From positions 19,883 through 83,882 of the forward strand of contig JASANE010018585.1 of the NCBI GenBank assembly GCA_030248225.1: 64,000 bases of DNA, read 5' to 3'. Below are positions 48,385-58,891 of the stretch, in pieces. Origin of the DNA: Trileptium ribeirensis. Lineage: Eukaryota > Nematoda > Enoplea > Enoplida > Thoracostomopsidae. How positions within the stretch are numbered: the first letter of the stretch is position 1; every line of letters begins with the position of its first letter. The translations under genes and the position numbers were made by a program. The notes beneath the pieces were generated by a model that ran no database searches, was not told where the DNA came from, and saw nothing but the letters and a program-made list of their open reading frames with translations.

Positions 48385-49260
48385 TTAAATTTCGAAATTC
48401 GCAATATTGTGAAGAATCTGTAGAACCAAATCAGTATTTGCGTATCGGCGCCGCCAAACAAACTCGCACAGGTAGGAGTCCATTGTAGATCTGTGCGTAC
48501 CACATCTTTTTTTATTACGGTTCAAAGCATACCATGTGCTTTCTATTGTTTGGGCGTGAGCACTTTCTCTTGAGACAAATTCTAAGCTATCATTAACCGA
48601 TAAGTGCTCGAAATTATAACCAGGGATTTCGGTTATATGTGCGTACGCTCCCCACATGTCGCTGGTGATAGTAGTTCGTGGTAAAATTCTTGCAGTGATG
48701 CAAATTTCTAGCATTTCGCGATTTTGGGATGGAACTGCATACAAAAAACTTCTTTTGTTTCCCTGCAGATACCGCCAAAAATCCAATGCTCAGCCAAAAG
48801 CTGACCTTTGTCATATTTACGTCGTAAATAAAGCGTTTCGTCTATTTCCACGGTCATGCCCTGACCACCACTATGTTGCAATGTATCATACGCACAAATC
48901 TCTCTCAAATAGTTGTTAAAATTAACGGCTGTGCTGTGGTCTATTTCTAGCTCCTCTTCTGAAAATTTTATGGACTAAACTCTTTGCTCCAACAGGAGAT
49001 GAACGATATGGTTTTAATTAGTGATAACTTATCACCCTCCAACCAAGTTCTACTTCTTACTGATTTTTTTGATTGCACCTAGCCTTTTGGCACCTCAACG
49101 TTGCGACTCCTCCGCACTATTGTATAGTAATTAAATGATGTCGGCGGCATGTTGTGGTTGTAGGGATTACACCCTGCTTCTGCAAAAATTTCGCTACCTC
49201 AGATTCAGTTTGAAAAGTTTCCCAAATTTTCTTAAGATTCCAGCTGCTTATTACTTCTAT
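48385..49260 (-). pseudogene. broken Merlin/IS1595-type transposase in transposon 1
   Basis: DDE transposase remnant of about 290 codons, minus strand. Visible pieces in order: CRRHH and WRC..AGCN zinc-ribbon-like part, GG.GMTVEIDETLY..RRKYD (first catalytic Asp), W-FGGICR, TITSDMWGAYAHI (second Asp), HAQTIESTWYALNRN (third acidic residue), MDSYLCEFVWRRRY near the end. These are IS1595/ISXO2 signatures. The frame shifts at least once (near 48700-48790) and the expected start codon is ATA instead of the ATG found in transposon 2, so it is inactive. Confidence 0.8.
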
Positions 49261-49474
49261 ACCTAAAAACTGGCGGGAATTTCCAATAACACAGTGAGTA
49301 AAAACTGGCTTGGCGAGAATTAAAAAAACACAGATACACGCAGCTTACGCTCATTACAATTTAACAAACACAATGCTTTCACGTAAACTTTCATATCTTC
49401 AGTACAATTTAATATGTACAATGCTTCCACGTGCGCTTGATATTAGACTAAAAGTTTCGGACACTGGTATTCGC

Positions 49475-49528
49475 TTAAAAGGTTGGCCGAGTGGTTAAGG
49501 TGTCCGACTAATTTGCAATTTTGGTGCG
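49475..49528 (+). pseudogene. truncated tRNA-like sequence in right TIR of transposon 1
   Basis: A box GGTTGGCCGAGTGGTTAAGG is intact. Compared with the other three copies, about 6 nt after GTCCGACT and about 18 nt covering the B box (GTAGGTTCAAAACCTGA) are missing. Confidence 0.7.
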
Positions 49529-49663
49529 AAAATATTTCTAAAATTTTTTTAGATTTTTTAGTTCTCGAGAAAATCAGTTGTATTTTCGAAATCAGCAGTA
49601 AAAACTACCCTTAATATCTAATTTTCAACAAAATTGGTAGCAGTCCACAAAACCGAAAAGATC

Positions 49664-50470
49664 CAAAAATGGTGCGGAGTGGATTGTCTAATGGGCTGAC
49701 GAATTTTATTTAGACTTGTATATTGGCTAAGTTTTTGAAACGTAAGCATAAGCAAAAATTGTCTAATGTGATTTTAATATAGCTTCCAGTGAGAACAGTT
49801 ATTTTAGTTGTAGATACACTGAATTCGAAAAGGCCGTGCGCTAAAATGTCTGAATTCGCTGTTAGTTACAGTGACACAAGCATCGGTTTAGGACACTATG
49901 TGCGATGAAAGATTTATATCTTTATGTTTTTTTTACTCTTAAAACTCGTGATACTTGTACTACCTTTGAACTCCTCACAACCGTGCGTAGAAACCGTTGA
50001 ATATACATCGGTGGAACCATGATACTTCCAAAGCTATAACAAAACAAACTACATTGTGTCGCAGAACAATGTTTATAACTACGTGGCGCTAGAAATCAAA
50101 CCCGGTTGATCGATATCGCAAGAGGCGGACGGGAATCATTTTGAGCCTAGGCTCGCGTTCGGCGCCGGGGTCCTCGCATATCGTTCGCACTCGGCAACGC
50201 GGTACGCAAAACTCAGTTAGCACAACGCTTGCAACTAGTAATGTTGTGCGTATTAAATGTTCGAGCTTTAGCTAAATCTTGGAAAAGTAGGCCTTTTTTA
50301 ATATTTTTAACATACTGAACCTGTCTAAAGATCAAAAATTGAAACCAACATGGTGTCGTAAAAAGTTGACAATCGATTTCGGCTTAATTGTAAAGATATT
50401 TGTTATTCATCCTCTTAAGTTAAATATGTGAATAATAACTGTTAAAGCCTGGGGATTTCATGTAGCATCG
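49664..50470 (+). repeat. right flank of transposon 1, duplicated at 53014-53745
   Basis: Shares landmarks in the same order with the flank of transposon 2: TGGTGCGGAGTGGATTGT, AAGCATAAGCAAAA, CTC-CACAACCG, CAAAACTCAGTTAGCACAAC, CTAGTAATGTTGTG and AAGTTAAAT-ATGTGAATAA. Many indels separate the copies. Confidence 0.75.
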
Positions 50471-50960
50471 TAGTGGTATATGGATTTTGATCAATGCCTA
50501 TATCTAAAACACGGAGGCTGTGACATGAATTTGAGTCCATTTACCGCACGATTTAGAACTTAATCAGTCAATTTTTAAAGATTAAACATGTTGCTTAAGT
50601 CTAAAGTTTTTACTACTCATACGCAATATAGCTCAATCCAAGATTATCACTCAATCGTTATATCGGTTGAGAAATATATTATCTGAGAATTATCTGAAAT
50701 CGACATTAAATCGGTTTCTATTTACAACCTTGAAAAAGGTTCAGCTTGTCAAAAATATTAAAAAGGCTTACTTTTGTGATCATTAACGAAAGCTCAAATT
50801 TCACAGTTAAACATGTTTTGCAGGCCCGATTATTACTTTTGAGAACATGGTTTCACCGATTAATTTATTAACGGATTTTAGTGAAAAGAACTAGAAGTAT
50901 CAGATAACTTTAAGGTAACATAAATAGAAATTTAATACGTATAATGCAACGTGTTTCACG
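50471..50960 (+). other. spacer before the A-rich block
   Basis: AT-rich sequence with no gene or element recognised. Confidence 0.5.
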
Positions 50961-50988
50961 CAACACAAAAAAAACACCCCACAACACC

Positions 50989-51068
<80 letters not shown>

Positions 51069-51104
51069 AAAAAAAAAAATAAAAAAAAAAAAAAAAAAAT
51101 AAAA

Positions 51105-51141
<37 letters not shown>

Positions 51142-51163
51142 ACAAAAAAAAAAAAAATAATAA

Positions 51164-51212
<49 letters not shown>

Positions 51213-51237
51213 AAAAACACACAACCCCCACCCCCCG
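50961..51237. repeat. A-rich low-complexity block
   Basis: Includes an uninterrupted run of 77 A (50990-51066), then A runs broken by single T or C, ending in AACCCCCACCCCCCG directly at the terminus of transposon 2. Long poly-Phe/poly-Lys frames here are meaningless. It may be real satellite-like sequence or a consensus artefact. Confidence 0.9.
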
Positions 51238-51365
51238 GATCTTTTCGGTTTTGTGGACTGCTACCAATTTTGTTGAAAACTAGGTATTAAGGGTAGTTTT
51301 TTACTGCTGATTTCGAAAACACAACTGATTTTATCGAGAACTAAAAAAATTTTAGAAATATTTTC

Positions 51366-51442
51366 TCAGGTTTTGAACCTACGCACCAAAATTGCAAATT
51401 GTAGCGAGGCGGACACTTTAACCACTCGGCCAACCTTTTAAG
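51366..51442 (-). pseudogene. tRNA-Ser/Leu-like sequence in left TIR of transposon 2
   Basis: Minus strand: GGTTGGCCGAGTGGTTAAAG (A box) and GTAGGTTCAAAACCTGAG (B box). Same layout as in transposon 1; anticodon stem unpaired. Confidence 0.7.
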
Positions 51443-51653
51443 CGAATAAGCTTCCGAAACTTTTATTCTAATATCAAACGTACGTGGAAGCATTGTACAT
51501 ATTAAATTGTACTGAAGGTATGAAAGTTTACGTGAAAGCATTGTATTTGTTAAATTGTACTGAGCGTAAGTTGTCTTTATCTGTGTTTTTTAAATTCTCG
51601 CCAGGCCAGTTTTTACTCACTGTGTTATTGGAAATTCCCGCCAGTTTTTAGGT

Positions 51654-52541
51654 ATGGAAGTAATAAGCAGCTGGAATCTTAAGAAAATTTGGGAAACTTT
51701 TCAAACTGAATCTGAGGTAGCGAAATTTTTGCAGAAGCAGGGTGTAATTCCTACAACCATAACATGCCGCCGACATCATTTAATGACTATACAGGAGTGC
51801 GGAGGAGTCGCAACGTGGAGGTGCCAAAAGGCTGGGTGCAATCAAAAAAATCAGTAAGAAGTGGAACTTGGTTGGAGGGTGATAAGTTATCACTAATTAA
51901 AACCATATCGTTCATCTACTGTTGGACCAAAGAGTTGACGTCCATAAAATTTTGTGAAGAGGAGCTCGAAATAGACCACAGCATAGTCGTTAATTTTAAC
52001 AACTATTTGAGGGAGATTTGTGCGTATGATATATTGCAACATAGTTAACCGATCGGTGGTCCGGGCATGACTGTGGAAATAGACAAAACGCTTTATTCCC
52101 GACGTAAATATAACAAAGGTCGGCTTTTGCCTGGATTTTTAGCAGTATCTGAAGGGAATCAAAAGAAGTTTTTTGTATGCAGTCCCATCCCGAAATCGCG
52201 AAATGCTTGAAAGTTGCATAACTGCCAGAATTTTACCAGGAACTACTATCATCAGCGACATGTGGGAGCGTACGCACATATAATCGAAATCCCTGGTTAT
52301 AATTTCGAACACTTATCGGTTAATCATAGCTTAGAATTTGTCTCAAGTGAAGGTGCTCACACCCAAACAATAGAAAGCACATGGTGTGCTTTGAAGCGTT
52401 CTAATAAGAAAAGATGTGGTACGCACAGATCTACGATCTACAATGGACTCCTACCTGTGTGAGTTTGTTTGGCGGCGCCGATGCGCAAATACTGATTTGT
52501 TTCTACAGATTCTTCAGAATATTGCGAATTTCGAAATTTAA
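51654..52541 (+). pseudogene. broken Merlin/IS1595-type transposase in transposon 2
   Basis: Begins at ATG (MEVISSWNLKKIWETFQTES), followed by TITCRRHHLM, C..C zinc-ribbon-like WRCQKAGC, then GTWLEGDKLSLIKTI..YCW, typical of IS1595-type transposases. A frameshift lies near 51840 and an in-frame TAA at about 52046, just before the first catalytic region (TVEIDKTLY). SDMWERTHI and HTQTIESTWCALKR mark the later acidic positions. It ends WRRRC..TD..LQILQNIANFEI at TAA 52541. Several breaks; inactive. Confidence 0.8.
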
Positions 52542-52798
52542 TCAAAACAACGAAACCTAGCTGTATATATCCCATCAGCGCTCTTAAGGGCTACATTTAT
52601 CGTTATCCCAACAGCCCTCGCAAGGCCTATTAAACCTAATATTTCAGGCGATTTACAATTAGTTAGTAGACAAGCGTCCTAGGTTTAAAAAGTATGAGTA
52701 AACAAAATGTCATACGTGAAAAACTTATGCAAATTAATATGTACAATGCTTCCACGTACGCTTGATATTAGAATAAAAGTTTCGAAAGCTTATTCGCT

Positions 52799-52874
52799 TT
52801 AAAGGTTGGCCGTGTGGTAAAGGTGTTCGACTCGCTACTATTTGCAATTTTGGTGCGTAGGTTCAAAACCTGAG
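52799..52874 (+). pseudogene. tRNA-Ser/Leu-like sequence in right TIR of transposon 2
   Basis: GGTTGGCCGTGTGGTAAAGG, GTTCGACTCGCTAC, then GTAGGTTCAAAACCTGAG. Both polymerase III boxes are recognisable although the A box has two changes. Confidence 0.7.
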
Positions 52875-53013
52875 AAAATATTTCTAAATTTGTTTTTTTA
52901 GATTTTTTTAGTTCTCGATAAAATCAGTTGTATTTTCGAAATCGGCAGTAAAAACTACCCTTAATACCTAATTTTCAACAAAATTGGTAGCAGTCCACAA
53001 AACAGAAAACATC

Positions 53014-53745
53014 CAAAAAATGGTGCGGAGGGATTGTTTACATGGCTTACAATTCTTATTTAATTATATTTGCTAAATTTTGAAAAGAAGCATAAGCAAA
53101 ATCGCAAGAAGATTAGCATATACAGCTTTCCAACTGCGAAAACATTATATACACACAGCAAACATATCAGAAAAGCCGGCGCAAACGATCGCGAGTACAG
53201 CAGAATAGCCAATATTCGACAAAGCGCAAAATTATACTTCTCATAACTCGCACAAATCATCCACTCTCTCACAACCGCGCAAAACCACGCAGGCAGACAA
53301 CAATCAACCCCAACAAACAAACCACCAAACCAGCCAGCCAACAACCCCCAACCCCCCCCCCCCCACGTGTAAACGGCAAACTCAGTTAACACAACGCCTT
53401 GACCAACTAGTAATGTTGTGTGTTAAAGGATTAGTCAAGCTTTCGAGTAAACTTTTGATTAGGATATCGTATAAGTACAACGCATAACACAAGAATGTCA
53501 GACATAAATCTGTAAACTATGTTTTTCGCGTTCGTTAGGAAATATGCTGAAAATGCCGAAAAATACATCATTGAAAGTTCAAAAACAAATGAGCTGAAAA
53601 TGTTTAAAATAATTGTTTCCAGTAAAATTCCGTCTAAAATTTCAATTATTTTTTCTGCTTAATTGTAAATATATATATTTATTTTTCATTTACCTTTAAG
53701 TTAAATTATGTGAATAACTGTTTAACCTGGATTTTTCACTAAAAT
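53014..53745 (+). repeat. right flank of transposon 2, duplicate of 49664-50470
   Basis: Same landmark order as the flank of transposon 1. The part at about 53258-53365 is unusually A/C-rich and almost T-free, ending in a run of 14 C, where the first copy has ordinary sequence. Confidence 0.75.
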
Positions 53746-54783
53746 TCATCTGTAATGCAAAATGGCGTTTAGATACGCCCAATATGCATTTACTTGGTTG
53801 TCGCTGTGAATACTAATTAAGTTTATTCGCATTTAATTCCATTTAGCTTGATGATTGAACTTAACAGCGGATCTCCTAAACATTACATCCTGAAGTCCAA
53901 CTTTTAACTCTACAGCAGATAACTTTATTACTCAATGCCCTGTAAGTCCTGCTAAACCTAAGTAAATATACCCTCATTATTTTTTTACGTGTCTTATTTT
54001 CCAGGTGCCCATACTTCCTGCCAGCCATGTAGTCTTTTAGGTCAAGAACATCACAGTGTTAAATACCATGCTGCCGCATTTGTAGAGAATATGTTGCCCG
54101 AAATGACTTAACTCTCGATAAAGTTGAATAAAATCAATCTTAGCAAATTCTGTTTTTCTCTGACTTCAATCAATGTGAACGCTGAGCTTCAGATTGTGTT
54201 CTCAGCACTAGTTCCGCGTTCACGTTATAAAATTACCGCCTCGTCGAGCTGAGTCGAATACTCCGCTGTATCATCAAAATTGACCAATGTTGGGTTGGGG
54301 TATTCTAGCAAAAAGTCGGATATTTTGTATAGCCTGACGGATTCCATGTACAATACAGTGCAATATCTTCGACACCCTATGTCCTAATACTTATTTAAAA
54401 AGGGTGGCAATGATAGCTATATAAGTTAAATTTCAAATTATTTAAGCCATTGAATTGTCATCCCATAAACCTATATAGTTTACACACTTGCATGGAAAAT
54501 GCACAGACAAAACTTGCACCCTATAGACTTGTTACAACGAAAAACATCTTTCCAAAGAATTTTCGTCATCGCCAGCTAAATTTTCAAGGTGTCCATGACA
54601 CCATACAAAAATGCTAATGGTGTCCGAAACACTATATATAATTGTTTAGAATAGTGGTGGTTTCTTGTGCATCAAATCGTTAGTGGTACTACGCAGGCTG
54701 CACGTGGACAGAAATTGCGCAAGATGAGCAATTTATGATGTAAACGCGCATAACGGGTCCCTAACCCTTGCTTCACTTTGGAG
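53746..54783 (+). other. unique AT-rich spacer
   Basis: About 1 kb with no gene, exon or element recognised; ends in CTTTGGAG, the left target duplication of the hAT-like element. Confidence 0.5.
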
Positions 54784-55197
54784 TAGAGGTGAAAATGGGA
54801 GAATAATTTCCGCCCAGCCCGGCCCGGTGGAATCCAAGGTCGGCCTGTGCAAAATTTCGGCCCGGCCCGGCCCATTAGAAATCGATGTTGGCCCGGCCCG
54901 TTTGTAATCGGGTGTAGCAAAGCTCAATATAGAATACAGGCGATATAAAGATAAAACGCATATATGAAATGAGCCCGAGAAGAAATTCTTAAAACGAACA
55001 CAAGATTATCAGACAGTGTATTAATTACTTGGTCTCTGATTGAAGTGAGAACGAATCGATGTTTTGCGGCCCGACCCGTCTTGTAGAAGTCCAGGTCGGC
55101 CCAGCATAAATCTGCACCATTCCGACCTGCCCCAGCCGATCGTAAACCGGCCTGCTCGGCCAACGGACTGGGCGGCGAGCCGAAGTTCTCACTTCTA
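54784..55197. mobile_element. 414-bp non-autonomous hAT-like element
   Basis: Ends TAGAGGTGAAAA and, on the minus strand, TAGAAGTGAGAA, typical of hAT termini. Flanked by CTTTGGAG (54776-54783) and ATTTGGAG (55198-55205), a 7-of-8 match to an 8-bp target duplication. The interior has GC-rich GGCCCGGCCCGG runs and no transposase. Confidence 0.75.
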
Positions 55198-55408
55198 ATT
55201 TGGAGTTCTGTTTTCTGTTGATACAAGATTTATTTTTAATTTCTAGAACGTAGACTGAGGTGGAACATATTGATAGCGATAAAGAGCAACTAATTATATT
55301 CAAAGTGCACTATATCTCAAACCAATATACTTCTCCTGTTTTATAATGCTAAGCAGTTCATATTGAAATGTTAATTATTAAAATTTTACCTCTATAATTT
55401 CATTTCAG

Positions 55409-55491
55409 ACGAGCTGGTTCACGAGAAAGAAAACTACACCGCCATTTCAAGAGAATTGGATCAAACATTCAGAGAACTTTCCGGAATTTAA
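55409..55491 (+). CDS. tpm: tropomyosin terminal exon 9c (muscle-type C-terminus)
   Basis: [20 protein letters not shown] then FRELSGI and TAA; 27 residues, total 284. Acceptor CATTTCAG is the best in the gene. ELDQTF.ELSG is the canonical invertebrate muscle-type end; DELVHEKE matches nematodes. It lies 10.2 kb beyond exon 9b, across the transposon cluster, so transcripts using it must read through both earlier terminal exons and their poly(A) signals. Confidence 0.96.
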
Positions 55492-55492
55492 T

Positions 55493-55498
55493 AATAAA
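55493..55498 (+). terminator. AATAAA overlapping the end of exon 9c
   Basis: AATAAA starts two bases after the stop codon. If used it would give a very short 3' UTR; the site at 55813 is more likely. Confidence 0.25.
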
Positions 55499-55812
55499 TC
55501 TCGTTTATAAAAAACAAACAAGTGCCTTCGTTTCATAAATTTTTCAACAATTTCTGTTTTTCGTATTTCTATTTATTATACATACGGACGCTAACCACTG
55601 TCATGCATTAGGATACGTGTGTTTTGGAAAAAAATGGAAGGTAAATATTTTTCATTAGCTAACAGTTTTTATTAATTGTTCATACAACATGTTTTAGAGC
55701 TTCAAAACGTTAAATAGCCTTTCATAAAATTTTATCATTTTAATTTCAGTACTAGTCGCCGCTAAGCTATTTATATCGCAGCTGGTTCTCACGTCTTTCG
55801 CAAAACGATCGG

Positions 55813-55818
55813 AATAAA
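55813..55818 (+). terminator. candidate poly(A) signal for exon 9c
   Basis: AATAAA about 320 nt after the stop codon, in CGATCGGAATAAAGAAC. An acceptor-like TTTTAATTTCAG ends at about 55749 between the two signals, so a 3' UTR intron is possible but unsupported. Confidence 0.45.
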
Positions 55819-57507
55819 GAACTTACAAACGTAAACGTACTGTACACAACGTGACAATGCTAACATAACGCTTCAGAGTTTACTGCAGGGGGCTGGAACG
55901 GTGTGGCCCTAGCAGCGCTGACACCACAGATTTTAATCCTGGGTACCCGTGGTACAGGCAACATTACAATCTTAAGTTGGGTCCACCGAATCTGAAAACG
56001 TTATAACGCCAGTGAGGTACAGGTGCTAGCATGAACCCATGATGCATTATAGGGCAATATCACTTATTGAGTTATAAGGCGGATTTTTTACAATCTGCAG
56101 TTTCATCCTACTTAGTCTACTTAATTCGAAAAAATTTCAAACAGAACTCCCAATATATCCATTCAATAGTCTTAATTAGTTGTGTGAGGGGCAAAACAAC
56201 AAATATTCCATTAAGTGTTTGCTACAGCTAGTAGTGTGTTTGCAGACACATTTTTGAATAGTAGTGCGTGATTGTCTTCGCTGTATTTTTGATTTATACA
56301 TTTTCGTAAAACTCATCAGAACGAAAGTACAAACATTGTTCAGATGTTGTATCTTCGTGGATAACCATGTTCAGCTACTTTTGAAACAACTCTAATTTGT
56401 TCTAGCAGTGTGTCTAATCTTGCATCCTCCGGCAATGTTGCTAATGATGCAACAGTAATGTCGAAAGCATCGTTGGAACTTGCAACATTACGGCTGGTGT
56501 ACGTGCATATGAAAAAAACAATTTTACCTTCTAGTGACTAAAGTCGCGCATTTGTCGCAGCGTACGTTGCAAAGTGACATACAAACGGAGTATGTCGCGC
56601 GGTGCGCGGTTGCATGTCCGCTGTCCGCTTTTCTAGAATCTATAAAGGAATCGAACAACACCTGTTAAGCAGTACAAAGTTAATAGTGTGACCAGCTCGG
56701 AGCCAAACGATCCAGGCTCAATAGGTCGCTATTGCAAAACCTTTGTTCAAGATACTACGAAATATTCGTTAGCCTACGAAGGAAAGTTTTATCCAAAATT
56801 TAAACCATCGGTCGATTAAAGATATGTACCAAACCTATTGTTAGTGAAAACGGAATGCACCGACTAGGGTTAGTCGATTTAGTTGTTTCTATCCAAAACT
56901 GTCACCAGATATTTTGGGACCTGATGAAGCAATCCGTGAAAAGAACCTGTGTCTCTTGCAGTCACAGATGTCCTTCCTTTTATAGTATTTTAGGAGCGCA
57001 AATGTAAATTTCAATATTTAAAAATGTTTACAGGTTAAGAAAAATTTCTCATTAAATACTTGTGAAAAACTGGTTGCACAGAAAACTGTTTTACACAATG
57101 TGAAGTAAGAAAAAGTACAGTTGTTTATTCATGAATATGGACATCGTAATTATTATTTAATACTTATTTATGTGTATTTTTTCATGCTAAATATGCATAA
57201 AAATTTTAAATGACTATATGTAGTGTAACTATCGCCTTATTAGCTTGTTTTAGACAAATACACAACATTCTACTTATATACACAGTGGCGCAGCACTCTA
57301 CTCCAAAGTCGGTAACCACTACCACATGAGCGAAGGTGCTAGGGAAAATAGAGAAGTCTGGCACACCCCCTCCCCCCTCCCAACTTTTGCTGCGCCCCTG
57401 TATACATATTGTGCAACTTATCTATAATAAAAGTTTTTTACTTACTTATCTATATTTGCGCAGTAAAATGTTTTAGATATTTTTTCGATACTAGCGCATA
57501 AATTTTA
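55819..57507 (+). other. downstream intergenic region
   Basis: No gene recognised. A short C-rich patch (CACACCCCCTCCCCCCTCCC, near 57362) resembles pieces of the dispersed GC-rich repeats. Confidence 0.5.
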
Positions 57508-57839
57508 TGAAAAAAAAAAAAAAAAAAGAAAACCAAGCGAAGAAGCCAAAAAGAAAAAAAAACAAAAAAACAAAGAAAAGAAAACAACAAAACACCAAAA
57601 AAAGAAAGAAAAAACGAAACCACCAAGAAAAGCCAAACAAAACAAACAAACACGAGAAAGCCCCAAAAGAAAGAGAAAGCAAGAAAAAAAAGACAAACAG
57701 CGAACAAGAAAACACAACCACCCCAGACACACCACACAGCCCCACAGACAACAATAAAACCCCACGCACGCATCCCGAAACACCAACACACCCCACCACA
57801 GCTATACAACAACCACACAAACAAACAACACACAAAACA

Positions 57840-57904
<65 letters not shown>

Positions 57905-58018
57905 AAAAAAAAAAAAAAAACAAAAAAAAAAAAAAACAAAAAAAAAAAAACAAAAAAAAAAAAAAAAAAAAAAAAACAAAAAAAAAAAAAACAACAAAAA
58001 AAAAAAAAACACAACCCT
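57508..58018. repeat. A/C-rich, nearly T-free low-complexity block
   Basis: About 510 bases with only about four T. The first half is A-rich with scattered G and C; the second half is A runs broken by single C. It ends directly at the terminus of an inverted-repeat element (58019). The 197-codon lysine-rich frame across it is an artefact of composition. Confidence 0.9.
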
Positions 58019-58729
58019 ATGCATCATTTACCTTAAGATGTGTGCAGCAGGGTCGGATTTTGTCACAGTCTGCCGCGGCTCTAAAGCCACGCTTGGCTAG
58101 CCGTGGTCAGCCATTGTGACATTTTTTGGGCCGATCCAGACCCTACAAATATATCTAGCTAATAGTAAAATATGGCTGATAAACTGTCACAAGGGCCGGA
58201 ATTGGCTTTAAAAGCCAGAAATAACTGACGACAATGGAAAATCACTAAAAATGGAAATTGATGATAGTTATGATTATATATACGTAAAACATCCTTCTAG
58301 TTACAATAGCACAATTTTCATGCATAAAAAACATGTTTTACATAGCTACTATGTTGGCTTGTAAAAGGCGCTTAAACATAAATTTTGAAAATAGCGATAT
58401 TTACTTATTTATTTTGCCTGAATTTATGCGCTTTGCTTTTAATTACTACTAATCTTACAATCTTACTGTTTTTAGGCCTAGAGCTAAATATTTTCGATGT
58501 AACACAACCTGCTAAACTGAATGTAATAAATATTTTTTCAGTAGCCCGTCCCGGCTATCAAACGCTGAGACATAGCCACTTCCGGCCCGTACAAACATAC
58601 TAGCATAGTTCAGCTATTGATTTTATTTATGATGGGCCGGATGTGGCTGTGCATTTTTGTCACTAACCGGAATTGGCTCTGTGGCAGAATCCGGCCATAG
58701 GTGCACACATTTTAAGGTAATGGATGCAT
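58019..58729. mobile_element. 711-bp inverted-repeat element, copy B
   Basis: Left ATGCATCATTTACCTTAAGA then TGTGTGCA; right, on the minus strand, ATGCATCCATTACCTTAAAA then TGTGTGCACC. Shares GTCGGATTTTGTCACAG, ACAATAT..AGCTAATAG and TGTCACAAGGGCCGG blocks with copy A at 15411-16152. No transposase. Confidence 0.8.
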
Positions 58730-58891
58730 TTAGTTGTCCAGCTCACTGTAAACTAAGTGTAGCTCTGTTTCGTTTCATTTTGTAGCCGACCATAATTGTC
58801 AATATACAGGCGGTTCAGCCATATACATATGAGGATCTTTGCTTTCGTAGCAACAAAGAAGACATTATGCGACTTGCAATTTTTGTTCAGC

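Larger units (their letters stand above)
47884..49663 (-). mobile_element. Merlin-like DNA transposon 1 (1780 bp)
   Basis: Terminal inverted repeats of roughly 250 bp: left begins GATCTTTTCGGTTTTGTTGA at 47884, right ends TCCACAAAACCGAAAAGATC at 49663. Transposase remnant is on the minus strand and resembles the IS1595/ISXO2 type that defines the eukaryotic Merlin superfamily. Each inverted repeat contains a tRNA-Ser/Leu-like sequence. A near-same-length element (1776 bp) with opposite transposase orientation lies at 51238-53013. I see no clear 8-9 bp target duplication. Confidence 0.85.
51238..53013 (+). mobile_element. Merlin-like DNA transposon 2 (1776 bp)
   Basis: Left end GATCTTTTCGGTTTTGTGGA, right end TCCACAAAACAGAAAACATC; long inverted repeats with a tRNA-like sequence in each. 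Transposase remnant on the + strand, opposite to transposon 1. The left end abuts the A-rich block with no flank to test for a target duplication. Confidence 0.85.
4380..55818 (+). other. tropomyosin gene, full span of recognised exons
   Basis: Actin-filament-binding, two-stranded coiled-coil protein of muscle and cytoskeleton. Fifteen coding exons are recognised on one strand: 1a, 2, 1b, 3a, 3b, 4a-4d, 5, 6a, 6b, 7, 9a-9c (numbering here is local). Long form: 1a-2-3-4-5-6-7-9 gives 284 residues (285 with terminal exon 9a). Short form: 1b-3-4-5-6-7-9 gives 255 residues (256 with 9a). The heptad pattern is continuous across joined exons. The theoretical number of combinations is 2 x 2 x 4 x 2 x 3 = 96, an upper limit from counting exons and not evidence of expression. 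The 3' limit is set at a candidate AATAAA after exon 9c; the true 5' end is not located. Confidence 0.93.

Noticed and set aside
50900..51267. Poly-Phe frames of over 100 codons
   Set aside because: Direct translation of a poly(A) block on the reverse strand.
55750..55818. Extra C-terminal exon after TTTTAATTTCAG
   Set aside because: It has an open frame of about 22 codons, but no heptads, no Asp258 codon completion and no resemblance to tropomyosin.
57507..58100. 197-codon lysine-rich open frame and matching Phe-rich frames on the other strand
   Set aside because: It is a by-product of an A/C-rich, nearly T-free low-complexity block, not a protein.
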